Below, in pieces: positions 7,649-14,641 of a stretch of 64,000 bases of DNA. Origin of the DNA: an uncultured bacterium (GTDB lineage: Bacteria > Acidobacteriota > Aminicenantia > Aminicenantales > CALLJL01); the NCBI GenBank assembly GCA_938092135.1, contig CALLJL010000002.1:124001-188000 (forward strand), read 5' to 3'. Both the position numbers and the translations under genes were made by a program. The first letter of the stretch is position 1; each line of letters opens with the position of its first letter. The notes beneath the pieces were generated by a model, which saw only the letters and a list, made by a program, of their open reading frames with translations, ran no database searches and had not been told where the DNA came from.

Positions 7649-8227
7649 ATGGATATCCAGCGTCATGTTAAATACGAGGAAGAATTGGATAAATCCTTCC
7701 TCGAAGAAATTAAGGTCGCATCCGGGGCTGAGGACATTGATCGCTGTATTCAGTGTGGGACATGCAGCTCCTCCTGTCCAATGTCAGTTTATATGGACTC
7801 CCCACCCCGGAAAATAATTGCTATGGTTAAAAATGGTTTTAAAGAGGAGGCCTTGAAGAGCTTCACCATTTGGCTTTGTTCTTCCTGTTATACTTGTCAA
7901 GTTCGCTGCCCGGCCAAAATTGAAATTACTGAAGTAATGTATGCTCTGAAAAGAAAAGCTATTGAAGAAAAAGTTTATCCTTCGAATTTCCCTATTCCTG
8001 TTCTTGACCGAGAAATGAGCAATTTAATTAAAAAATATGGCCGCAACTCCGAGCTTTGGCTCATTTTACGTCTTTATTTGAAATCAAAAAACCCTCTTGG
8101 TCTATTAAAAATGGCTCCTCTCGGACTTAAACTGATGAAAACTGGACGGATGAGCCTTAAAAAAGAAGCCATCAAAAACAGAAATCAGCTTAAGAAGCTT
8201 TTGGAGTATCTTAAGGAGGAAGCCTAA
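7649..8227 (+). CDS. hdrC: Heterodisulfide reductase subunit C-like iron-sulfur protein, copy 1
   Basis: Electron-transfer subunit between HdrA and HdrB. The 192-residue protein has two [4Fe-4S] motifs typical of HdrC, CIQCGTCSSSCP and CSSCYTCQVRCP, in the first 90 residues, then a helical C-terminus. AAGGAGG at 7638-7644 supports ATG 7649. Its stop overlaps the hdrB region, so expression is coupled. It opens energy cluster 1. Methanogens use HdrABC for CoM-S-S-CoB; in this bacterium the disulfide substrate is unknown. Paralogue: 39200-39829. Confidence 0.9.
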   Translation: MDIQRHVKYEEELDKSFLEEIKVASGAEDIDRCIQCGTCSSSCPMSVYMDSPPRKIIAMVKNGFKEEALKSFTIWLCSSCYTCQVRCPAKIEITEVMYALKRKAIEEKVYPSNFPIPVLDREMSNLIKKYGRNSELWLILRLYLKSKNPLGLLKMAPLGLKLMKTGRMSLKKEAIKNRNQLKKLLEYLKEEA

Positions 8228-9111
8228 TGAAAGATTATATTTATTACCCCGGTTGTTCCCTCAAGGGAAATTCCAAACATTATGAAGAATCAATCCTTCC
8301 TGTATTTAGGGAACTCGGTCTGCCCTTGGAAGAACTTGAAGACTGGAACTGCTGTGGAGCTACAGCCTATTTTTCCATGGATGATCTTATGGCTACAGCT
8401 ATTTGTGGACGTAACCTAAGTCTAGCCGAAAATAAGAAAAAGAATATCATCGCTCCCTGCGCTGGCTGCTATTTGACCCTCAAAAAAGCCAACAAAGTTC
8501 TTCAAGGAAATTCAGAGAAGGCCAAAAAAATAAACCAAGCTCTCGAAAAAGCAGGTTGCCCTTATCATGGGAGCATTGAAGTCAAACATCCTCTCGAAGT
8601 GCTCATTGAAGATATCGGTCTTGAGCGGATTAAAGACAGGGTAAAATATAGGCTAAAAGGGCTAAAAGTTGCCTGTTATTATGGCTGTCAGTTAGTTCGC
8701 CCCTTTACCGATTTTGACGACCCCGATTATCCTACAAAGCTTGACCAATTAATGGAAACTATCGGGGCTCAGCCAGTTCCCTATTCAGCCAAAACACGTT
8801 GCTGCGGTGGTTCTTTGACAGGCACAATTGAAGAGGTGGGCAAGAGGCTTAATTTTATTCTTCTTAAAGAAGCCAAACGTCGGGGAGCCGATGTCATTGT
8901 CACTCTTTGCCCCCTCTGCCAATTTAATCTTGAAATACTTCAAGATAAAATGGCTAGGGATTATGGCGAAGATGTTACCATGCCCATCCTCTATTTCAGC
9001 CAGCTCATGGGGCTGGCTTTTGGTCTAGCTAAAGAGGATTTGGGCTTCAGACGATCGATTATCAATCTCGATCCCCTTTGGCAAAAACTTACCAATGGAG
9101 GAATCCAATGA
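8227..9111 (+). CDS. hdrB: Heterodisulfide reductase subunit B-like protein (two CCG domains), copy 1
   Basis: Catalytic-type subunit expected to bind two noncubane [4Fe-4S] clusters and reduce a disulfide. Both CCG domains are complete in 294 residues. The first has Cys10, Cys42-Cys43-Gly and CAGC; the second has CYYGC, RCCGG and CPLC. The start follows AAGGAGG just inside hdrC, and the TGA stop overlaps the ATG of hdrA (ATGA at 9108-9111), so hdrCBA are translationally coupled. All ligand cysteines appear present, so an active disulfide reductase site is likely. CCG domains also occur in other reductases, so the substrate remains open. Confidence 0.9.
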   Translation: MKDYIYYPGCSLKGNSKHYEESILPVFRELGLPLEELEDWNCCGATAYFSMDDLMATAICGRNLSLAENKKKNIIAPCAGCYLTLKKANKVLQGNSEKAKKINQALEKAGCPYHGSIEVKHPLEVLIEDIGLERIKDRVKYRLKGLKVACYYGCQLVRPFTDFDDPDYPTKLDQLMETIGAQPVPYSAKTRCCGGSLTGTIEEVGKRLNFILLKEAKRRGADVIVTLCPLCQFNLEILQDKMARDYGEDVTMPILYFSQLMGLAFGLAKEDLGFRRSIINLDPLWQKLTNGGIQ

Positions 9112-9959
9112 ACCAAAATGGTCAACCCAGAATAGGTGTTTTTGTTTGTCATTGTGGGACAAATATTGCCGGCAAAGTTAATGTAAGTGAGGTTGTGGCC
9201 TTTGCCTCGGAACTCGATAATGTTGTGGTTGCCAGGGAATATAAATTTATGTGCTCTGATCCAGGACAGGAATTGATTCGGCAGTGTATCCGGGAATTCA
9301 ACCTTAACCGGGTGGTGGTGGCTTCCTGTTCACCCCTAATGCATGAACCAACTTTCCGGACAGTTACTTCTGAAGGGGGCCTTAACCCCTTTTTCTTCCA
9401 AATGGCCAATATTCGCGAACAGGTTTCCTGGGTTACTGAAGATCCTGAAAAGGCAACTAAAAAAGCTAAGGCTATTGTCGCGGCAGCTGTCCGAAGGGTG
9501 GCTCTCCATGACCCTCTCACCAAGAGGGAAGTTCCGGTAAGACCTGAAGTATTAATCGTGGGGGGAGGAATTGCTGGCATTCATGCCGCTTTAACCTATG
9601 CTAATTCCGGGAAAAAGGTTTATCTTGTGGAGAAAGAACCATCCATTGGCGGCCATATGTCTTATTTAGACAAGACCTTCCCCACTCTTGACTGTGCAGC
9701 CTGCATTCTTACACCCAAAATGAGTGAGGTAGGCAAACACCCCAACATCGTGCTAATGACCTGGAGTGAAATTGAGGAAGTTTCAGGTTTTGTGGGTAAT
9801 TTCAAGGTGAAAATCAGAAAGAAGGCTCGCTACGTCGACATCAGCAAATGTAATGGCTGCGGCGCCTGCTGGGAAAATTGCCCGACAACCATCACTCCTT
9901 CTGAAAGGATAATTCGAAGGGGAGACATCATTATCAAAAGAGTGGAAAAAGAAGCCTAA
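9108..9959 (+). CDS. N-terminal half of HdrA as a separate protein, copy 1
   Basis: HdrA is the FAD subunit that bifurcates electrons and is normally about 650 residues in one chain. This protein is only 283. From ATG 9108 (ribosome site GGAGG just upstream) it has the N-terminal cluster domain (Cys14, Cys16, Cys49, Cys74) and the Rossmann FAD motif GGGIAG at 152-157. It continues with the HdrA signature LDCAACILTPKM (about 194-205) and one [4Fe-4S] motif, CNGCGACWENCP (248-259). It stops inside the ferredoxin insertion of HdrA. The missing part is the C-terminal 385 residues of the protein at 16481-18238. It should form a composite FAD subunit with that protein. Confidence 0.88.
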   Translation: MNQNGQPRIGVFVCHCGTNIAGKVNVSEVVAFASELDNVVVAREYKFMCSDPGQELIRQCIREFNLNRVVVASCSPLMHEPTFRTVTSEGGLNPFFFQMANIREQVSWVTEDPEKATKKAKAIVAAAVRRVALHDPLTKREVPVRPEVLIVGGGIAGIHAALTYANSGKKVYLVEKEPSIGGHMSYLDKTFPTLDCAACILTPKMSEVGKHPNIVLMTWSEIEEVSGFVGNFKVKIRKKARYVDISKCNGCGACWENCPTTITPSERIIRRGDIIIKRVEKEA

Positions 9960-9960
9960 A

Positions 9961-10314
9961 ATGAAACTTAAAGAAATAAAGGATTTGCTCCAAGCGGAAA
10001 TTATTTGCGGGGAAGATCATCTTGAAGAGGAAATTGAAATGGCCTGCGCTTCAGATTTGATGAGTGATGTCCTTGCCCTCGGCAAACCAGGAATGCTTCT
10101 TATTACGGGCCTGGCCAATGTGCAGAGTGTGCGCACGGCCAATATTATAGAAGCTAAAGCTATTCTTTATGTTCGGGGTAAGAAACCGGATCAAGAGGGC
10201 ATTGCTTTAGCTGCAAAACAGAATATACCCCTTTTAACGACCAATTATCTTATGTATCAGGCCTGTGGACTCCTCTATCAAAGGGGGCTGAAAAGCGTCA
10301 GGGACGCAGAATAA
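9961..10314 (+). CDS. DRTGG-domain protein 1
   Basis: A 117-residue single-domain protein that looks like the DRTGG family, with the central LMSDVLAL stretch, LITGLANVQSVRTANI, and a C-terminal IPLLTTNYLMYQACGLLY. DRTGG domains are found next to CBS and phosphotransacetylase domains and are thought to be ligand-binding or regulatory. Their ligand is generally unknown. The gene is one base from hdrA-N and is followed by an ATPase and the [FeFe]-like gene. A second DRTGG protein lies at 12142, so it is part of a conserved sensor block rather than the Hdr enzyme. Confidence 0.75.
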   Translation: MKLKEIKDLLQAEIICGEDHLEEEIEMACASDLMSDVLALGKPGMLLITGLANVQSVRTANIIEAKAILYVRGKKPDQEGIALAAKQNIPLLTTNYLMYQACGLLYQRGLKSVRDAE

Positions 10315-10781
10315 TGATGGTTAAAATTCAAGGCAACGAAAAAGAAAGTGGACTGATAGAAACATTCTCCATTACGGGCGGGGATTTTCATCATGCTGGC
10401 CAAGTTTCCACTCAAATAAAAGAGATTTTAAAAGAATTAGGAATTGACCCTAATATTGTGCGAAGAGCAGCTATCGTAGCTTATGAAGCTGAAATGAATG
10501 TGGTTATGTACGCTCAAAGAGGAATTTTTATGCTCAAGGTTACTCCTCAGCAAATTAAATTTTTTGTCCAGGATGAGGGCCAGGGAATACCTGACATTGA
10601 ATTGGCCATGCAGGAAGGCTATTCGACGGCGACTCCTGAAATGAGAGAAATGGGCTTTGGCGCAGGTATGGGCTTACCTAACATCAAGAAAAATTCAGAC
10701 ATCTTCGAGATTTCCTCAGAAGTGGGAAAGGGAACTTGTCTCAACATAACCATCTTTCTTGACCAAGGGAAGAAACAATGA
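10314..10781 (+). CDS. RsbW-like anti-sigma-type ATPase/kinase
   Basis: A 155-residue GHKL ATPase domain without a His-phosphorylation domain. N-box-like AAIVAYEAEMNVV, the G1-like DEGQGIPDIE and the glycine-rich GFGAGMGLPNIKK are readable, as in serine kinases and anti-sigma factors of the RsbW/SpoIIAB kind. It starts at ATG 10314 or 10317 (tandem ATGs overlapping the DRTGG stop) and overlaps the [FeFe]-like gene by 4 bp (ATGA). The context suggests it passes on a signal from the [FeFe]-like sensor; its target is not visible. Confidence 0.75.
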   Translation: MMVKIQGNEKESGLIETFSITGGDFHHAGQVSTQIKEILKELGIDPNIVRRAAIVAYEAEMNVVMYAQRGIFMLKVTPQQIKFFVQDEGQGIPDIELAMQEGYSTATPEMREMGFGAGMGLPNIKKNSDIFEISSEVGKGTCLNITIFLDQGKKQ

Positions 10782-12145
10782 ATCAATATTATCATTCTAT
10801 TCGGTTTGATGAAACTAAATGCCGAGGCCGAATGCGCTGTCTTCGAGTTTGTCCTACCCAAGCTATCAGGGTTCGTAATGGCAAGGCCCGAATGATTGAG
10901 GAAAGGTGTATTGACTGTGGAGAATGCATCACCGTTTGTCCCAACGGCGCCATCATCCCCCTAACCGATCCTTTTGGTGAGCTAAGTCGCTTTCGATATA
11001 CAATTGCCATCCCTTCACCTGCCCTTTATGCTCAATTTGGTCGTGAAATTTTACCTGATAAAATTTTGGCCGGGTTGAAAAAACTCGGATTTGATGAAGC
11101 CATTGATCTGGCCTATACCTGCGGTGAAGTAAGTTTTGCCATCCAGGAATACTTGCGAAACTATAATGGACCGAGACCTCTTATTTCCAATGCCTGCCCG
11201 ACTATTGTTCGCCTGATTCAAGTTAAATATCCTGAGTTAATTGATCACATTATCCCTATAGATACACCTAGGGAAATTGCAGCTCGAGAAATTAAAAAGA
11301 AAAAAGCCCGGCAGCTTGAAATTCCGGAAAAGGAAATCGGCACTTTTTACATAACACCCTGCCCAGTCAAAATGATTTCGATTAAACAGCCAGCTGAAAA
11401 AGGTCGGTCCAACCTTGACGGAGCTCTCTCCATTGCTGACATTTATGGTCCTTTAATTTCAGCCATGGAAAGTCTCGAGGAAAGCGAAGGCCAACGCCGG
11501 GGCCTCGAAAGCATCTGTATTTTAGGTATAGGCTGGGCTATTTCAGGGGGAATGTCCAGAACCCTCCGACTCCGCAATTCTCTGGCTGTTTCTGGATTGG
11601 CTGAAATCATCAAAGTCTTTGACGATATCGAAAAAGGAAAAATTAGAGATATTGATTTTATCGAAGCTTACTCCTGTACCCATGGTTGCGTGGGCGGGTC
11701 ACTGACCGTAGAAAACACCTACAGTTCTTACAATAAAATCATCAAATTAATAGAAACGTTAGAATATGAAAAGATTAAGGCCTGCCCTGATATTAGGGAG
11801 GTTCGCCGCCGCTATGAGCAGAAATATTATCTTATTGAGGGCAAGCTTGAACCAAGACCCCTGAGTCCCCTTGATCAAGACATAGGACGGGCCATTCAAA
11901 AAAAGAAATTAAAAGAGACACTTTTTGAACAGCTGCCCAAGATAGATTGTAGTGCCTGCGGTTCACCTACCTGTCTGGCCTTCGCTGAAGATGTAGTTCA
12001 GGGCGAGGCTGACCTTAATGATTGTGTCTTTCTCTGGCCTCAAAAAATAACTCTGCTTGCCCAGGAAATAATCACCCTGGTGGAAAAAACAGGTATCAAA
12101 ATAAAAAAGCCCGAAAAAGAAGCAAAAAAGGAAAACGATTTATGA
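10778..12145 (+). CDS. [FeFe]-hydrogenase-like protein, putative sensory (group C-like)
   Basis: A 455-residue protein with two N-terminal ferredoxin motifs (residues 15-58), an H-cluster domain (about 75-330) and a C-terminal Fe-S domain (Cys391, 394, 399, 416). The four H-cluster cysteines are present: Cys140 in SNACPTIVRLI, Cys195 in TPCPVKM, and Cys300 and Cys304 in SCTHGCVGG. Catalytic enzymes have TSCCP; here the first Cys is Ala, as expected for sensory types. The first ferredoxin motif reads CRGRMRCLRVCP, so its second Cys is Arg18. Neighbouring DRTGG, ATPase and PHP genes match known sensor-type loci. It probably reads H2 or redox state; low-rate catalysis cannot be excluded. Confidence 0.8.
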   Translation: MNQYYHSIRFDETKCRGRMRCLRVCPTQAIRVRNGKARMIEERCIDCGECITVCPNGAIIPLTDPFGELSRFRYTIAIPSPALYAQFGREILPDKILAGLKKLGFDEAIDLAYTCGEVSFAIQEYLRNYNGPRPLISNACPTIVRLIQVKYPELIDHIIPIDTPREIAAREIKKKKARQLEIPEKEIGTFYITPCPVKMISIKQPAEKGRSNLDGALSIADIYGPLISAMESLEESEGQRRGLESICILGIGWAISGGMSRTLRLRNSLAVSGLAEIIKVFDDIEKGKIRDIDFIEAYSCTHGCVGGSLTVENTYSSYNKIIKLIETLEYEKIKACPDIREVRRRYEQKYYLIEGKLEPRPLSPLDQDIGRAIQKKKLKETLFEQLPKIDCSACGSPTCLAFAEDVVQGEADLNDCVFLWPQKITLLAQEIITLVEKTGIKIKKPEKEAKKENDL

Positions 12146-12486
12146 ATTTAAAAGAAATTATTGACCGTCTTAATCTTAAAGTTTTTACTTCAAGAGCCAG
12201 TCTTGATGGGACAGTTACAGGCGGCTATACCTCTGATCTTTTAAGCGATGTGATGGCTAACGCTCGAGAGGGCAACCTATGGATCACCCTTCAGATTCAT
12301 CCCAATATCGTAGCTGTAGGCAAGCTTAAAGATCTTGCTGGGATTGTTTTGGTCAATGGCCGTCAACCAGAAGAAGAAACCCGTCAAAAAGCTGAGGAAG
12401 AAAATTTGCCTCTCTTGGGGACTGAAGAAAATTCTTTTGTTATTTCCGGTAAGCTCTATTTTTTATTAAAGGAAAAAGAGAAATAA
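12142..12486 (+). CDS. DRTGG-domain protein 2
   Basis: A 114-residue single-domain protein. It shares with the first DRTGG protein the core GGYTSDLLSDVMANA and the alternating hydrophobic VAVGKLKDLAGIVLVNGRQP. The start is ATG 12142, overlapping the stop of the [FeFe]-like gene (ATGA); a longer frame from 12022 lies inside that gene and is rejected. It ends at the ATG of the PHP gene. Its ligand is unknown. Confidence 0.75.
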   Translation: MNLKEIIDRLNLKVFTSRASLDGTVTGGYTSDLLSDVMANAREGNLWITLQIHPNIVAVGKLKDLAGIVLVNGRQPEEETRQKAEEENLPLLGTEENSFVISGKLYFLLKEKEK

Positions 12487-13217
12487 TGTTAAGACCGGTA
12501 AGAACAGATCTTCATCTTCATACCTGTCTTTCACCCTGCGCTGCGCTTCAGATGTCACCCCGAAAAATTGCCGCTCTAGCCAAGGAAAAGGCAATTGACA
12601 TTATCGCCATCTGCGACCATAACTCTGCTGAAAATATACCAGCCGTAATTGAAGCTGGCCGCAAGCTTTCCCTCAAAGTTATACCTGGAATGGAAGTGAC
12701 TACTCGGGAGGAGGTTCATCTTCTGGCTCTCTTTTCTAAACTGGAGTCAGCCTTTGAATTGCAGGAAAAAATCTATGCCCATCTTCCCGGAGAAAATAAT
12801 CCTGACCTCTATGGTTGGCAAATTGTCGCCAATGAGAACGATGAAGTCTTAAGCTTTAACCAGCGATTGCTTATTGGCGCGACAACTTTAACTCTCGAAG
12901 AAACGATCCAATTGATTCATTCCCTAGGTGGCTTAGCCATTGCCTCTCATATCGATCGGCAGGGATTCAGTCTTCTGGGACAATTAGGTTTTATCCCTCC
13001 TGGTTTACCTCTTGACGCTCTCGAAATTTCACCTCGACTTTCCTTTGAAGAGGCCAAAAAGAAATTTACTTATTCCTATCCTTTGGTGGCCTTTTCCGAC
13101 GCCCATAAACCTGAAGAGATAGGCGCGGCCACCACTTCATTCTTTGTGGCTGATCTTATTTTTGAGGAGATAGTTATGGCTTTGAAAGGCCAAGGAGGAA
13201 GAAAAATTTTGAACTGA
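12486..13217 (+). CDS. PHP-domain metal-dependent phosphoesterase
   Basis: A 243-residue protein with the PHP motifs: DLHLHTCLSPC near the N-terminus, CDHNS at about 48-52, PGMEVTT, a conserved His in ASHID and a C-terminal FSDAHKPEE. These are the usual metal ligands, so it is likely an active phosphatase on a small phosphorylated compound or nucleotide. It overlaps the DRTGG2 stop by one base and is followed 8 bp later by the second ATPase gene. PHP genes recur next to sensory [FeFe] hydrogenase genes; the substrate is unknown. Confidence 0.8.
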   Translation: MLRPVRTDLHLHTCLSPCAALQMSPRKIAALAKEKAIDIIAICDHNSAENIPAVIEAGRKLSLKVIPGMEVTTREEVHLLALFSKLESAFELQEKIYAHLPGENNPDLYGWQIVANENDEVLSFNQRLLIGATTLTLEETIQLIHSLGGLAIASHIDRQGFSLLGQLGFIPPGLPLDALEISPRLSFEEAKKKFTYSYPLVAFSDAHKPEEIGAATTSFFVADLIFEEIVMALKGQGGRKILN

Positions 13218-13225
13218 GGCCGACG

Positions 13226-13792
13226 ATGGAAGATCTTTCTCTTCACATTTTGGATATAGCTGAGAATTCTGTTGAAGCTGGCGCAACCTGTGTAAAAATT
13301 GGCTTGATCGAAGACCGGTCAACTGATCTTCTTAAACTTGAAATTGAAGATAACGGCCGAGGCATGACTCCTGAGGAATGCCAGCAGGCCCTCAATCCAT
13401 TTTATACTACCAGAACAACCCGAAGATTTGGATTTGGTCTTCCCTTCCTTCATGAGGCCTGCCTGGCTGCTCAAGGCCAACTCAAGGTGGAATCAACTCC
13501 TGGAAAGGGAACGAAGGTCACAGCTACTTTTCGCTTGAGTCACATTGATCTCAAGCCATTGGGGGACGTTGCTTTGACCATAATAACTTTGATTGCCGGT
13601 CATCCTGATATTGAATGGCATTATTATCATCGAAGGAATAATTTTGAATTTACCTTTAATACTCGGGAATTCAAAGAAAATTATCCAGAGATGGCTATTA
13701 ATCATCCTGAGGTCTTAAAGGCCATCAGGAATTATATTAATCAGAATTTATCTATATTAAGGAGGGAACATGATCGAAGCCAAAGTCTCTGA
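13226..13792 (+). CDS. Histidine-kinase-like ATPase (GHKL), sensor block
   Basis: A 188-residue protein whose first 110 residues are a GHKL ATPase: N-box ILDIAENSVEAGA, G1 box DNGRGMTPEE, then FGFGLPFLHEA and a final GKGTKVTATF. A further 75 residues contain no recognised domain. There is no phosphoacceptor His domain, so it is not a full sensor kinase. It is the last gene of the [FeFe]-like block and overlaps nuoE by 23 bp, which couples the sensor block to the Nuo genes. Confidence 0.75.
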   Translation: MEDLSLHILDIAENSVEAGATCVKIGLIEDRSTDLLKLEIEDNGRGMTPEECQQALNPFYTTRTTRRFGFGLPFLHEACLAAQGQLKVESTPGKGTKVTATFRLSHIDLKPLGDVALTIITLIAGHPDIEWHYYHRRNNFEFTFNTREFKENYPEMAINHPEVLKAIRNYINQNLSILRREHDRSQSL

Positions 13793-14225
13793 AATTCTAA
13801 ACAAATACGCTCGCGATGAGAGTTCCCTCATCGCCATGCTTCAGGATTTACAGGAAGAATATTCCTATTTACCTCGAGAAGCCCTGGAGCAAATCTCCCG
13901 GGAAATGGGCGTTCCTTTAAGCCGGATTTTAAGCCTGGCGACCTTTTTCCGGGCTTTCAGCTTAAAACCTAAGGGGAAACATCCAATCCATGTCTGCTTG
14001 GGCACAGCCTGTCATGTCCGTGGCGGCCAGCTTATTCTTGAGAAATTCGAGAGAGAGCTCGGAATTAAGACTGGCGAAACAACTTCTGATCTTCTTTTCA
14101 GCCTCGATGCCGTTCGCTGCCTTGGCTGCTGCGGTTTGGCCCCAGTTGTCATGGTTGGAGAAGAAGTTCATGGAAAAGTAACCCAGACAAAGGTCCCCGT
14201 TATTATAAAGAAATATAAAAAATGA
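13770..14225 (+). CDS. nuoE: NuoE/HydC-like [2Fe-2S] subunit, copy 1
   Basis: Thioredoxin-fold [2Fe-2S] subunit that works with a NuoF-type NADH dehydrogenase. The 151-residue protein has an N-terminal helical region (LQDLQEEYSYLPREALEQIS), then the four ligands in CLGTACHVRGG and RCLGCCGLAPV, with the typical KPKGKHPIHVC lead-in. AAGGAGGG ahead of ATG 13770 supports the start. It is followed by a second thioredoxin-like ferredoxin and nuoF. The same family occurs as HydC in bifurcating [FeFe] hydrogenases. Confidence 0.9.
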   Translation: MIEAKVSEILNKYARDESSLIAMLQDLQEEYSYLPREALEQISREMGVPLSRILSLATFFRAFSLKPKGKHPIHVCLGTACHVRGGQLILEKFERELGIKTGETTSDLLFSLDAVRCLGCCGLAPVVMVGEEVHGKVTQTKVPVIIKKYKK

Positions 14226-14237
14226 AGGAGGCCAGAA

Positions 14238-14630
14238 ATGCCAAAGCTCACCATAGAGGAGCTTGAAAAATTAAGAGAAGAAGTAAGAAAAACCACCTTT
14301 ATCCGGGAACAAACTCAGTTTAGGGCTAAAATCAATGTTCATATGGGTACCTGTGGTTTAGCGGCGGGCGCCCGCAACATTTTAAATGCCTTTTTGCGGG
14401 AAATTGAAAAAAGAGGCCTGACGGACGTATTGGTGACCACCTCCGGCTGTGCTGGCCTTTGCAGCCGGGAACCTATGGCGACAATTGAAATCGCCGGCCA
14501 GGCACCTGTGAAATACGTCGATTTAACCGAGAAAAAAGCTCAGGAAATCTTTGAAAAACATATCCTAAACGGAGAAATAGTTACTGCCTATGCCTTGGGC
14601 ATCGGCAGTGAAAAAACTGATCTTACTTAA
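14238..14630 (+). CDS. Small thioredoxin-like [2Fe-2S] ferredoxin
   Basis: A 130-residue thioredoxin-fold ferredoxin with HMGTCGLAAGA and SGCAGLCSREP. Only three obvious ligand cysteines are visible, against four in NuoE, so cluster binding may use another residue. It closely resembles the N-terminal domain of the cluster-2 NuoF (35055-36926), where LGTCGLSAGA and GFCAREP occupy the same positions. The domain is therefore free here and fused there, which supports a role as an electron carrier docked on NuoF. AAGGAGG precedes the ATG. Confidence 0.8.
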   Translation: MPKLTIEELEKLREEVRKTTFIREQTQFRAKINVHMGTCGLAAGARNILNAFLREIEKRGLTDVLVTTSGCAGLCSREPMATIEIAGQAPVKYVDLTEKKAQEIFEKHILNGEIVTAYALGIGSEKTDLT

Positions 14631-14641
14631 GGAGAAACAAA

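Noticed and set aside
9149-9580. 143-codon minus-strand frame inside hdrA-N
   Set aside because: Low-complexity Thr/Ser-rich shadow opposite a conserved gene.
9108-9959. hdrA split explained by frameshift or sequencing error
   Set aside because: The two halves are separated by nine genes, the C-half is fused to a different module, and the same cut occurs in the second cluster.
12022-12141. Upstream extension of DRTGG protein 2
   Set aside because: It overlaps the conserved C-terminal Fe-S domain of the [FeFe]-like gene; the ATGA start at 12142 fits the operon pattern.
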